From Actinomycetota bacterium (GTDB taxonomy: Bacteria; Actinomycetota; Actinomycetes; Actinomycetales; Microbacteriaceae): a DNA stretch of 48,330 bases. The stretch's first letter is position 1; each line of letters starts with the position of its first letter. The position numbers were made by a program, and so were the translations under genes. The stretch is taken from positions 1 to 48,330 of the forward strand of contig JAFDWK010000022.1 of the NCBI GenBank assembly GCA_018268515.1. The letters are read 5' to 3'. Positions 42,226 to 48,330 of this stretch are shown here, piece by piece. The notes below the pieces were generated by a model. The model searched no databases. It was given only the letters and a program-made list of their open reading frames with translations, and was not told the origin of the DNA.

Positions 42226-43295
42226 TGACGCTCCCAGAAGCTCGGGCCGACGGGTTCGTGGAAATCGCTCTGCGCGACGAGGTAGCCCTCGTCGTCGACG
42301 GCGATGGGCAGCTGCGGCAGCGGACGCGCGGCCGGGCCGAAGATGACCTTGGCCTCCTCCGTGATGTCGAACTGCGACTGGTGGCAGGGGCAGAGCAGGT
42401 GGTGCGTCTGCTGCTCGTACAGCGCGACCGGGCAGCCGACGTGGGTGCAGACCTTGGAGTACGCGACGATGCCGTCATACGCCCAGTCCTTGCGCGCCTC
42501 GGAGGGGTGCAGCTGCTCGGGAAGCAGACGGACGAGCAGCACGATCGCCTTCGCCTTCTCCTCGAGGTAGCCCTCCTCGTGGCCGACCTTGCTGAGCGGC
42601 TCGGGGATGACATGCACCGCGGAGCCCAGCACGATGTCCGCAGCGCGGATCGGCGTGCCGTCGGGATCGTGCGCGAGGCGCATGCCCTTCTCCCACATGG
42701 TGTGCTTGAGCAGCTGCACGGGGTCGCCCGCGATCGGGTTCTCCGGGGTGCTGTGCGGGGCCAGGCCGCGGAACAGCGCGAGGCCCGGGACGATGGAGGC
42801 GACCACCGCGGCGATCAGCGAGTTGCGGATCATGACGCGGCGCCCGAAACCGGACTCCTCGTTCGCCTCGGCGAACGCCTGGATCGCGGCTTCGCGCGTC
42901 GAGTCCCTGCCCCGAGTCGGGTGCCGGTACTCGATGTGCTCCTTGTCCGCCATGATCGCCTTCGACCAGTGGATCGCGCCGATGCCCAGTGCGAGCAGGG
43001 CGAGGGCGATGCCGAGGCCGACGAACAGGTTGTTGTTGCGCACATCGATGAGCGAGCCGCTCTCGATCGGGAAGAGCATGTAGGCGGCGACCGCCCAGAT
43101 GCTGCCCGCGAGGGACAGGTAGAAGAGCGTGTAGACCGTTCGGGCGGCGGCCTTCATCGCCTTCGGATCCTGGTCGGTGATCCGCTCGCGGTGCGGGGGC
43201 AGACCCGGGTTCTGCGCAGGGTCGCTGACGTCGACGCTCAGCCCGGCCGGTGCCTGATAGGTCCGGTCAAGAGCGTGCGGGTCGTCGTGTGCCAT
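42222..43295 (-). CDS. qcrA: Cytochrome bc1 complex Rieske iron-sulfur subunit QcrA
   Basis: A 357-residue actinobacterial-type Rieske protein with an N-terminal region of three membrane spans (around residues 52-75, 88-110 and 165-185). The [2Fe-2S] site is complete: CTHVGC and CPCHQSQFD, each supplying one Cys and one His ligand plus the disulfide cysteines. It passes electrons from menaquinol to QcrC. AGGAGAACC precedes the ATG. Overlaps qcrB by 4 bases. Confidence 0.95.
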   Translation of the reverse strand: MAHDDPHALDRTYQAPAGLSVDVSDPAQNPGLPPHRERITDQDPKAMKAAARTVYTLFYLSLAGSIWAVAAYMLFPIESGSLIDVRNNNLFVGLGIALALLALGIGAIHWSKAIMADKEHIEYRHPTRGRDSTREAAIQAFAEANEESGFGRRVMIRNSLIAAVVASIVPGLALFRGLAPHSTPENPIAGDPVQLLKHTMWEKGMRLAHDPDGTPIRAADIVLGSAVHVIPEPLSKVGHEEGYLEEKAKAIVLLVRLLPEQLHPSEARKDWAYDGIVAYSKVCTHVGCPVALYEQQTHHLLCPCHQSQFDITEEAKVIFGPAARPLPQLPIAVDDEGYLVAQSDFHEPVGPSFWERH

Positions 43296-43328
43296 GGTTC
43301 TCCTCGTACGTTCTTCGATATGCCGGCG

Positions 43329-44128
43329 TCAGTTGGACTTCGCCGTGATCCACACGGTGATGGCGACCAGTGCGCCGATTCCGAAGATCCAGATGAACAG
43401 ACCCTCCGAGACGGGGCCGAGGGATCCGAGATCCATGCCGCCGACCTGGGTCGCGTTCTGCTGGAAGAGCAGTGCCGAGATGATGTCGCGCTTGTCCGCG
43501 GTGCGACAGGTTCATGTCGCCGAACACCGGCATGTTCTGCGGCCCCGTGACCATGGCCGCGTACATGTGCAGTGCGCTGGTCTTCATCAGGCCCGGGGCG
43601 TACTTGCCCTCGGTCAGGGCACCACCGGCCCCGGCGACGTTGTGACACATGGCGCAGTTGATGCGGAACAGCTCCGCACCGTGTGCGACGTCGCCCTTGC
43701 CGTCGAGGGTCTTCTCGTCGGGGTAGGTGGGGCCGGGTGCGACCGACTGCACCCAGGCGGCGACGTTCTTGATCTGCTCTTCCGTGAACTGCGGGTGCTT
43801 CTGCGGGCGCCTGCGGGCCCTGCATCTGCAGCGGCATGCGACCGGTCGACATCTGGAACTCGACCGCGAGCTCGCCGACGCCGTAGAGACTCGGTCCGTT
43901 CGAGGAGCCCTGGAGGTTCATGCCGTGACAGGTGGCGCAGTTCGCTTGGAACAGCTTCTGCCCGTCCTCGGTCGAGACCGCGGCGGTGACGGACGCCGGC
44001 TCGGTCGCGGCGAATGCCGCGCTCGCACCGGCGTAGACGCCGCCGGTGATCATCAGGCCTGCGCCGATCAGTGCTGCGGCAGCCAGGGGGCTGCGACGGC
44101 CGGTACGGCGCTTCTTCTCACGTGCCAT
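43329..44128 (-). pseudogene. qcrC: Cytochrome bc1 complex di-haem cytochrome c subunit QcrC, two frameshifts
   Basis: The reading frame is broken twice by one extra base: in the GGG run at 43805-43807 and at 43502. With both removed, the product is about 265 residues: N-terminal anchor, CATCH haem motif (about residue 64), GRMPLQMQGPQAP, second haem motif CAMCH, PVFGDMNLSPADKRDI, and a C-terminal span ending ITAKSN. The first haem motif is in one frame and the second in another. This subunit links the bc1 complex to the oxidase and should be essential for aerobic growth, so sequence error is more likely than a real lesion. It lies between ctaE and qcrA as expected. Confidence 0.88.
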
Positions 44129-44149
44129 GTCGGGAATCCGCTCCGCTTC

Positions 44150-44785
44150 TTACTTGAGGAAATAGATGACGAAGAACAGCACGATCCAGACGACGTCGAC
44201 GAAGTGCCAGTAGTAGGACACCACGATGGCGGTCGTCGCCTCCTTGTGCGTGAAGTTCTTGACGGCGAAAGCGCGGCCGAGCGTCAGCAGGAACGCGATC
44301 AGACCGCCGGTGACGTGCAGCGCGTGGAAACCGGTCGTGATGTAGAACGCCGAGGCGTACGAGTCGGCCGAGATCGGCATGCCCTCGGCGACCAGGGTGC
44401 GAGTACTCCCACACCTGACCGGACACGAAGAACGCGCCCATCGACGAAGGTCACCCAGAACCACGGGACCATGCCCCAGCGCTTGCGGCCCTTGTCGTTC
44501 ACCGAGGTGAACGGCTGCATGCGCTCGGCGGCGAACACACCCATCTGGCAGGTGAACGAGGACGCCACCAGGACCAGTGTGTTGATCGCGGCGAACGGCA
44601 CGTTCAGCTGCTCGGTGCGCGTGGGCCCACAGCTCCGGTGAGGTGCTGCGCAAGGTGAAGTAGATCGCGAAGAGTCCCGCGAAGAACATCACTTCACTGC
44701 CGAGCCAGACAATGGTTCCCACAGCCACCGGGTTGGGGCGCTTGATCGTTCTCGCCGCCGGGGCATACGTCGCTGAGGTCGTCAC
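44150..44785 (-). pseudogene. ctaE: Cytochrome c oxidase subunit III CtaE, three frameshifts
   Basis: Three extra single bases break the frame: near 44624, at 44442 and at 44399. With them removed the gene encodes a normal subunit III of about 210 residues: [96 protein letters not shown] and the C-terminal SYYWHFVDVVWIVLFFVIYF. The GTG at 44785 is preceded by a CATAAT box six bases upstream, suggesting a leaderless transcript. First gene of ctaE-qcrCAB, divergent from trpD as in mycobacteria. Confidence 0.88.
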
Positions 44786-44791
44786 TCGTCC

Positions 44792-44797
44792 ATTATG
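44792..44797 (-). promoter_or_regulatory. Putative leaderless -10 element of ctaE-qcrCAB
   Basis: CATAAT on the minus strand ends six bases before the ctaE GTG. It is the closest to TATAAT among the leaderless-type boxes in this window. Confidence 0.55.
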
Positions 44798-44952
44798 GCC
44801 GATTCGCGAGGGTGATTGTCGCACTGACGGCGGCGGTTCAGCCCGTTCCGGCCTCGGTGAGACCTCGGAAGCAGCCGGGAATCCCCTGAGAGACGCGGGT
44901 TGCGGCGATATCGCGCGGTCTTCCTGCGGCGGTCACGACTGCATCACATCAG

Positions 44953-44958
44953 TAGGAT
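44953..44958 (+). promoter_or_regulatory. Putative leaderless -10 element of trpD
   Basis: TAGGAT ends seven bases before the trpD ATG in the 180-base divergent gap shared with ctaE. No Shine-Dalgarno sequence fits between them. Confidence 0.5.
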
Positions 44959-44965
44959 CGCTGGC

Positions 44966-46030
44966 ATGGCGGATGTTCTGACCTGGCCCGATGTCCTCTC
45001 CACCCTCCTCGCAGGGCGTGATCTGAGCATCTACGAGTCGACCTGGGCGATGCGCCAGGTGATGCGCGGACAGGCGACAGAGGCGCAGCTCGCGGGCTTT
45101 CTCGTGGGGCTCCGCGCGAAGGGTGAGACGATCGACGAGATCGTCGGCTTCCGTGACGCGATCCTCGAGGCGGCCGTACCGCTGCCGGTGTCGCCGGACG
45201 TGCTCGACATCGTGGGGACGGGCGGGGACCGGATCGGCACCGTCAACGTCTCCACCACCGCGGCCATCATCATCGGCGCGACCGGGATCCCGGTCGTCAA
45301 GCACGGCAACCGCGCGGCGAGCTCGGCGTCCGGGTCGTCGGACGTCCTCGGCGCCCTAGGCCTGGAGCTGACGCTGGATCCGACCGCCGTGGCCGAGATC
45401 CTCGACCGCACCGGCATCACCTTCGCCTGGGCGGGCGCGTTCCACCCGGGATTCAAGAACGCCGGCGCAGTGCGCGCGGAGCTCGGGGTGCCGACGGTGT
45501 TCAACATGCTCGGCCCGCTGTGCAACCCGGCGCGCGCCGAGGCCAATGCGGTGGGTGTGGCGCAGATGGACCGGGTGCCGCTCATCACCGGGGTGTTCCG
45601 CACGCGCGGCGCCACGGCGCTGGTGTTCCGCGGGGATGACGGGCTGGACGAGCTGACCACGACCGGGCACAGCCGCATCTGGGAGGTCACCCGCGGAGAC
45701 ATCCATGAGCACGACCTGGATCCGCGCGACCTCGGCATCCCGATCGCCGACCTCGCCGACCTCATCGGCGGCGCGCCGGAGCACAATGCCGCGGTCCTGC
45801 GGCGCACGCTGGAGGGGGAGCGCGGCGCGGTGCGCGACATCGTGCTGCTCAACGCGGCCGCCGGCATCGTCGCCTACGAGCTGTCGCACGATGCGGCGCA
45901 GGCGCAGGTGCCGATCGTGGAGCGGCTGCGCGGTGGGTTCGCGCGGGCGGAGGCTGCGATCGACGACGGCCGCGCGCTCGCCAAACTCGATGCATGGGTC
46001 GCGGCATCGCAGGAGCTCGCCGCGGGCTGA
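44966..46030 (+). CDS. trpD: Anthranilate phosphoribosyltransferase TrpD
   Basis: A 354-residue enzyme of tryptophan synthesis that joins anthranilate to PRPP. The PRPP-binding loop VGTGGDRIGTVNVST starts at residue 83; KHGNRAASSASGSSDVL, GAFHPGFKNAGAVRAELG and NMLGPLCNPA follow. The ATG at 44966 was chosen over an upstream in-frame ATG, since MADVLTWPDVLSTLLAG is the usual start and a -10 box lies just before it. It stands alone, not in a trp operon. Confidence 0.95.
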   Translation: MADVLTWPDVLSTLLAGRDLSIYESTWAMRQVMRGQATEAQLAGFLVGLRAKGETIDEIVGFRDAILEAAVPLPVSPDVLDIVGTGGDRIGTVNVSTTAAIIIGATGIPVVKHGNRAASSASGSSDVLGALGLELTLDPTAVAEILDRTGITFAWAGAFHPGFKNAGAVRAELGVPTVFNMLGPLCNPARAEANAVGVAQMDRVPLITGVFRTRGATALVFRGDDGLDELTTTGHSRIWEVTRGDIHEHDLDPRDLGIPIADLADLIGGAPEHNAAVLRRTLEGERGAVRDIVLLNAAAGIVAYELSHDAAQAQVPIVERLRGGFARAEAAIDDGRALAKLDAWVAASQELAAG

Positions 46031-46059
46031 GCGGCGGTCACGGACGAGAGGCGGCGCGC

Positions 46060-47046
46060 ATGGATCCTCAGGAGGCGCTGCTCGAGATCGCCCGGCTGCT
46101 GGAACGCGAGCGCGCCTCGCGGTATCGGGCCAAGGCCTTCCGGGCGGCGGCGGCCGCGTACGCCGACCTCCCCGAGGCCGAGAGGACGGATCCCGGCCGG
46201 ATCCAGCAGGCGAAGGGCATCGGCTCCTCGACCTTCGAGGTGATCCGGGAGGCGCTCGCGGGACGGATCCCGTCCTACCTCGTCGAGCTGCGCGGAGAGG
46301 TCGAACCGGAGATCGCCTCCGCCCTGCGGTCCCGCCTGCGCGGAGACCTGCACGCGCACACCGAATGGTCGGACGGGACGACGTCGATCGAGGCGATGGC
46401 GGATGCCGCCCGCGCCCTCGGCCATGAGTACCTCGCCATCACCGATCATTCGCCGCGGCTGCGCGTGGCGCGCGGCCTGACCGCGGAGCGGCTGCGTGCT
46501 CAGCTTCCGCAGGTGCGCGCACTCAGCGGCGGCGGGCTGACGATGCTGACCGGGATCGAGGTGGACATCCTCGACGACGGCACGCTGGATCAGGAGGATG
46601 CGCTGCTGGGGGAGCTCGACATCGTGGTGGCCTCGGTCCACTCGAAGCTGCGGATGGAGCCGGGACCGATGACGCGGCGCATGGTGGCCGCCGTCGCCGA
46701 CCCCAGGGTCAGCGTGCTCGGGCACGTGACCGGACGGCTCGTGCAGGGGGAGCGCGGGACCAGGCCGCCATCGCAGTTCGACGCGCGCGCGGTCTTCGAA
46801 GCGTGCGCCGAGCACGGCGTCGCGGTGGAGGTCAACTCCCGGCCCGAGCGCCAGGACCCGCCGGACGAGCTGCTCGCTCTGGCGCGGGAGACCGGCTGCC
46901 TGTTCTCGATCGACTCCGACGCGCACGCGCCGGGGCAGCTGTCGCTGCTCGATCACGGGGCGCAGCGGGCGGAGCGCGCGGACATCCCGGCGGAGCGGAT
47001 CGTGACGACCTGGCGGCTCGAGCGGCTGCTGCGCTGGGCGGGCTGA
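46060..47046 (+). CDS. HhH-PHP domain protein (PolX-like without polymerase domain)
   Basis: A 328-residue protein. The N-terminal 85 residues resemble the helical HhH region of family X polymerases (RYRAKAFRAAAAAYADLP and AKGIGSSTFEVIREALAG). The rest is a PHP phosphoesterase domain with the metal motifs GDLHAHTEWSDGTT, ITDHSPRL, GIEVDIL, VASVHSKL, GHVTGR and IDSDAHAP. The nucleotidyltransferase palm that normally lies between these parts in PolX is absent. A phosphatase or nuclease role in DNA repair is possible but unproven. It converges on the exonuclease gene with a two-base gap. Confidence 0.82.
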   Translation: MDPQEALLEIARLLERERASRYRAKAFRAAAAAYADLPEAERTDPGRIQQAKGIGSSTFEVIREALAGRIPSYLVELRGEVEPEIASALRSRLRGDLHAHTEWSDGTTSIEAMADAARALGHEYLAITDHSPRLRVARGLTAERLRAQLPQVRALSGGGLTMLTGIEVDILDDGTLDQEDALLGELDIVVASVHSKLRMEPGPMTRRMVAAVADPRVSVLGHVTGRLVQGERGTRPPSQFDARAVFEACAEHGVAVEVNSRPERQDPPDELLALARETGCLFSIDSDAHAPGQLSLLDHGAQRAERADIPAERIVTTWRLERLLRWAG

Positions 47047-47048
47047 GG

Positions 47049-47984
47049 TCAGGCCGTGCGGCCGAGCGACTCCAGGGCGCGGGCCATCGAGGTGCCCAGG
47101 TTCCAGCGCTCGGCCACGGACACGGCGGCGGCGGTCTCCGCGGCGTCGAGCGGTCGCAGCGCCTCCGCGGGCACGGAGATCGGCAGCGTCGTCGCGACGC
47201 GCACCACGGTCGGGGCGACATCGAGGTAGTCGGTCGCGGCGAGGATCTTCTTGGTCACCCCGGCGGACATGCCCTCGGCGTTCTCGGCGGCGGTGCGGAT
47301 CGCCGCAAGATCGCCGTGCGCCGCCAGCAGTGTCGCGGCGGTCTTCTCGCCGACGCCGGCCACACCGGGCAGGCCGTCGGACGCATCCCCGCGCATGGTC
47401 GCGAAGTCGGCGTACTGGCTCGGCAGCACGCCGTACTTGCGCACCACGGTCTCGTCCGTCACCACCTCGAGGTTGCTCATGCCACGAGCGGTGTAGATCA
47501 CGCGCACGCCGCGGGCGTCGTCCACGAGCTGGAACAGGTCCCGGTCGCCCGTGATGATGTCGACGGGGATCTCGGACAGGGTCGCGAGGGTGCCGATCAC
47601 GTCATCCGCCTCATGCTCGGCGACGCCGATGATCGGGATCCTCAGAGCGCCGAGCGCCTCGCGGATGATCGGGATCTGCGCTTCGAGCGGATCCGGCACC
47701 TCCTCGACGTCCGTCCCTCCCGGCACCGCCTCGACGACGCGGTGGGCCTTGTAGCCCGGGATCAGGTCGACGCGCCACTGCGGACGCCAGTCGTCGTCCC
47801 AGCAGGCGACGAGATGCGTGGGGTCATATGCGGTGACGAGCTTGGCGATCATGTCGAGCAGACCGCGGGCCGCGTTCACCGACGTGCCGTCCGGCGCCGT
47901 GACCGCGTCGGGCACGCCGTAGAACGCGCGGAAGTACAGGCTGGCGGTGTCGAGGAGGAGCAGCTTCGGCGCGGCGTCGGTCAT
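47049..47984 (-). CDS. Stand-alone 5'-3' exonuclease (Pol I N-domain-like)
   Basis: A 311-residue PIN/FEN-family nuclease matching the 5' nuclease domain of DNA polymerase I. Metal-site motifs: LLLDTASLYFRAFYGVP, EHEADDVIGTLA, DIITGDRDLFQLV, and the helix-hairpin-helix region MRGDASDGLPGVAGVGEKTA. No polymerase domain is attached. A CAGACT box lies six bases before its ATG. Such free nucleases often coexist with a full PolA in actinobacteria and may process flaps or RNA primers. Confidence 0.9.
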   Translation of the reverse strand: MTDAAPKLLLLDTASLYFRAFYGVPDAVTAPDGTSVNAARGLLDMIAKLVTAYDPTHLVACWDDDWRPQWRVDLIPGYKAHRVVEAVPGGTDVEEVPDPLEAQIPIIREALGALRIPIIGVAEHEADDVIGTLATLSEIPVDIITGDRDLFQLVDDARGVRVIYTARGMSNLEVVTDETVVRKYGVLPSQYADFATMRGDASDGLPGVAGVGEKTAATLLAAHGDLAAIRTAAENAEGMSAGVTKKILAATDYLDVAPTVVRVATTLPISVPAEALRPLDAAETAAAVSVAERWNLGTSMARALESLGRTA

Positions 47985-48285
47985 GCCCTCAGTCTGCCAG
48001 CAGCGGGAGCGGATCCGCGGGGAGGATGCGCATGCCCGCGCGGGAACACGGGATCATCGTCCGGCGTTGGACACGTCATGCGACGAGTCGCTGATCGGGA
48101 GGACGCGCGTGCGAATGCGGTTCCCGGAGCTCGAAGCGACCTGATAGCATGAAGCGTCACCCGTGGGGGCTGCCTCGTGCGTGCGTGACGAACAAGACAC
48201 ATCCATTTCGCTGCGATGCGATCCTGTGCTCCGCGGGGAGCGCGCATCGTGGCCCGAGTATCCATCAACAAGGACAACCCACTAC
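47985..48285 (+). promoter_or_regulatory. rpsA upstream region and leader
   Basis: 301 bases without a supported gene. TAGCAT at 48145-48150 is a candidate -10 with TTCCCG at 48121 as a weak -35 at 18-base spacing. This gives a leader of about 130 bases, long for this genome, with a small hairpin GCTCC/GGAGC at 48228-48241 and an AAGGA about ten bases before the rpsA ATG. A structured leader would fit autoregulation by S1, but that is inference. The left half carries the exonuclease promoter and nothing else I can see. Confidence 0.45.
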
Positions 48286-48330
48286 ATGACTACCGCAACG
48301 GCCGCCCCGGCCACCAAGCAGGTCGCGATC
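48286..48330 (+). CDS. rpsA: 30S ribosomal protein S1, N-terminal fragment
   Basis: Only the first 15 codons are in the window: MTTATAAPATKQVAI. This start is characteristic of ribosomal protein S1 in Microbacterium and relatives, and the position beyond polA-type genes fits. The rest, including all S1 RNA-binding repeats, lies outside the window, so the call rests on the short N-terminus and the long leader. Confidence 0.75.
   Translation, partial: MTTATAAPATKQVAI

Noticed and set aside
39895-42228. A 777-codon plus-strand frame opposite rhodanese, qcrB and their gap
   Set aside because: It runs straight through a strong terminator hairpin and is composed of His/Asp/Arg-rich low complexity antisense to conserved genes.
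43238-44128. A 296-residue uninterrupted minus-strand frame starting as QcrC
   Set aside because: After about residue 107 it reads in the wrong frame: conserved QcrC sequence, including the second haem motif, continues in another frame, so this is not a novel fusion.
43329-44785. Programmed +1 ribosomal frameshifting as the explanation for ctaE and qcrC
   Set aside because: Five different sites with no shared slippery sequence, no stop codon in the A site and no known precedent for these families; sequence error is far simpler. Kept only as a remote alternative.
44150-44824. Uninterrupted frame giving a CtaE with a strange middle section
   Set aside because: The Arg-rich middle is an antiphase read; the true conserved membrane segments lie in the other two frames, as expected from three insertions.
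47981-48277. A 98-codon minus-strand frame in the rpsA leader
   Set aside because: No binding site and Arg/Ala-rich translation; it lies antisense over the expected rpsA promoter and leader.
1-48330. CRISPR arrays, tRNA or rRNA genes, insertion sequences, prophage
   Set aside because: No regularly spaced repeats, no cloverleaf or rRNA-like stretch recognised, and no transposase, integrase or phage structural motif in any frame.

Overview
The window looks like chromosome from a very GC-rich actinobacterium of the Microbacteriaceae, most likely Microbacterium or a close relative. The pointers are the actinobacterial division cluster (ftsZ-yggS-sepF-yggT-divIVA), a QcrCAB/CtaCDEF respiratory set without a free cytochrome c gene, an ErpA-type gene next to ctaC, and the opening residues of ribosomal protein S1 at the right edge. 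I saw no rRNA, tRNA, CRISPR array, transposase or prophage gene.

Layout. (1) 1-512: a small DUF3040 membrane protein with a strong terminator. (2) 706-18775: the division and cell wall (dcw) cluster, mraZ-rsmH-ftsL-ftsI-murF-mraY-murD-ftsW-murG-murC-ftsQ-ftsZ-yggS-sepF-yggT-divIVA-lspA-rluD, all on the plus strand and often joined by 4-base ATGA/GTGA overlaps. murE is absent between ftsI and murF, and no pgeF-like gene lies between ftsZ and yggS. (3) 18830-24195: an accessory stretch holding a TetR regulator, a divergent three-gene envelope operon (DUF6230, DUF6114, secreted Pro-rich protein) with a perfect palindromic operator over its promoter, a GNAT acetyltransferase, a frameshifted ECF sigma factor with its usual CU044_5270-type partner, and a Nudix hydrolase. 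(4) 24377-34929: dnaE, a 4-TM protein with a long acidic linker, hisD, nrdR, pyrD, a DUF3043 protein, an M20 dipeptidase and erpA. (5) 35119-44785: ctaC-ctaD-ctaF on plus; a PQQ-propeller lipoprotein and a rhodanese on minus; then ctaE-qcrC-qcrA-qcrB on minus. Together these encode the cytochrome bcc-aa3 supercomplex. (6) 44966-48330: trpD, a HhH-PHP protein, a stand-alone 5'-3' exonuclease, and the start of rpsA.

How the genes work together. The dcw genes make lipid II (MurF, MurD, MurC, MraY, MurG), polymerise and cross-link it at the septum (FtsW, FtsI), and assemble the divisome (FtsZ, SepF, FtsQ, FtsL, DivIVA). The respiratory genes carry electrons from menaquinol through QcrA, the di-haem QcrC and CtaC to the CtaD haem-copper centre.

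Main points for a second look: five single-base insertions that break ctaE and qcrC, probably sequence error because both should be essential; the TetR-controlled DUF6230/DUF6114 operon as the best candidate for an undescribed system; the missing murE; a recurring leaderless-promoter arrangement at about nine genes; and a conspicuous excess of GGATCC. No spectacular new system is evident; most of the window is conserved core genome.
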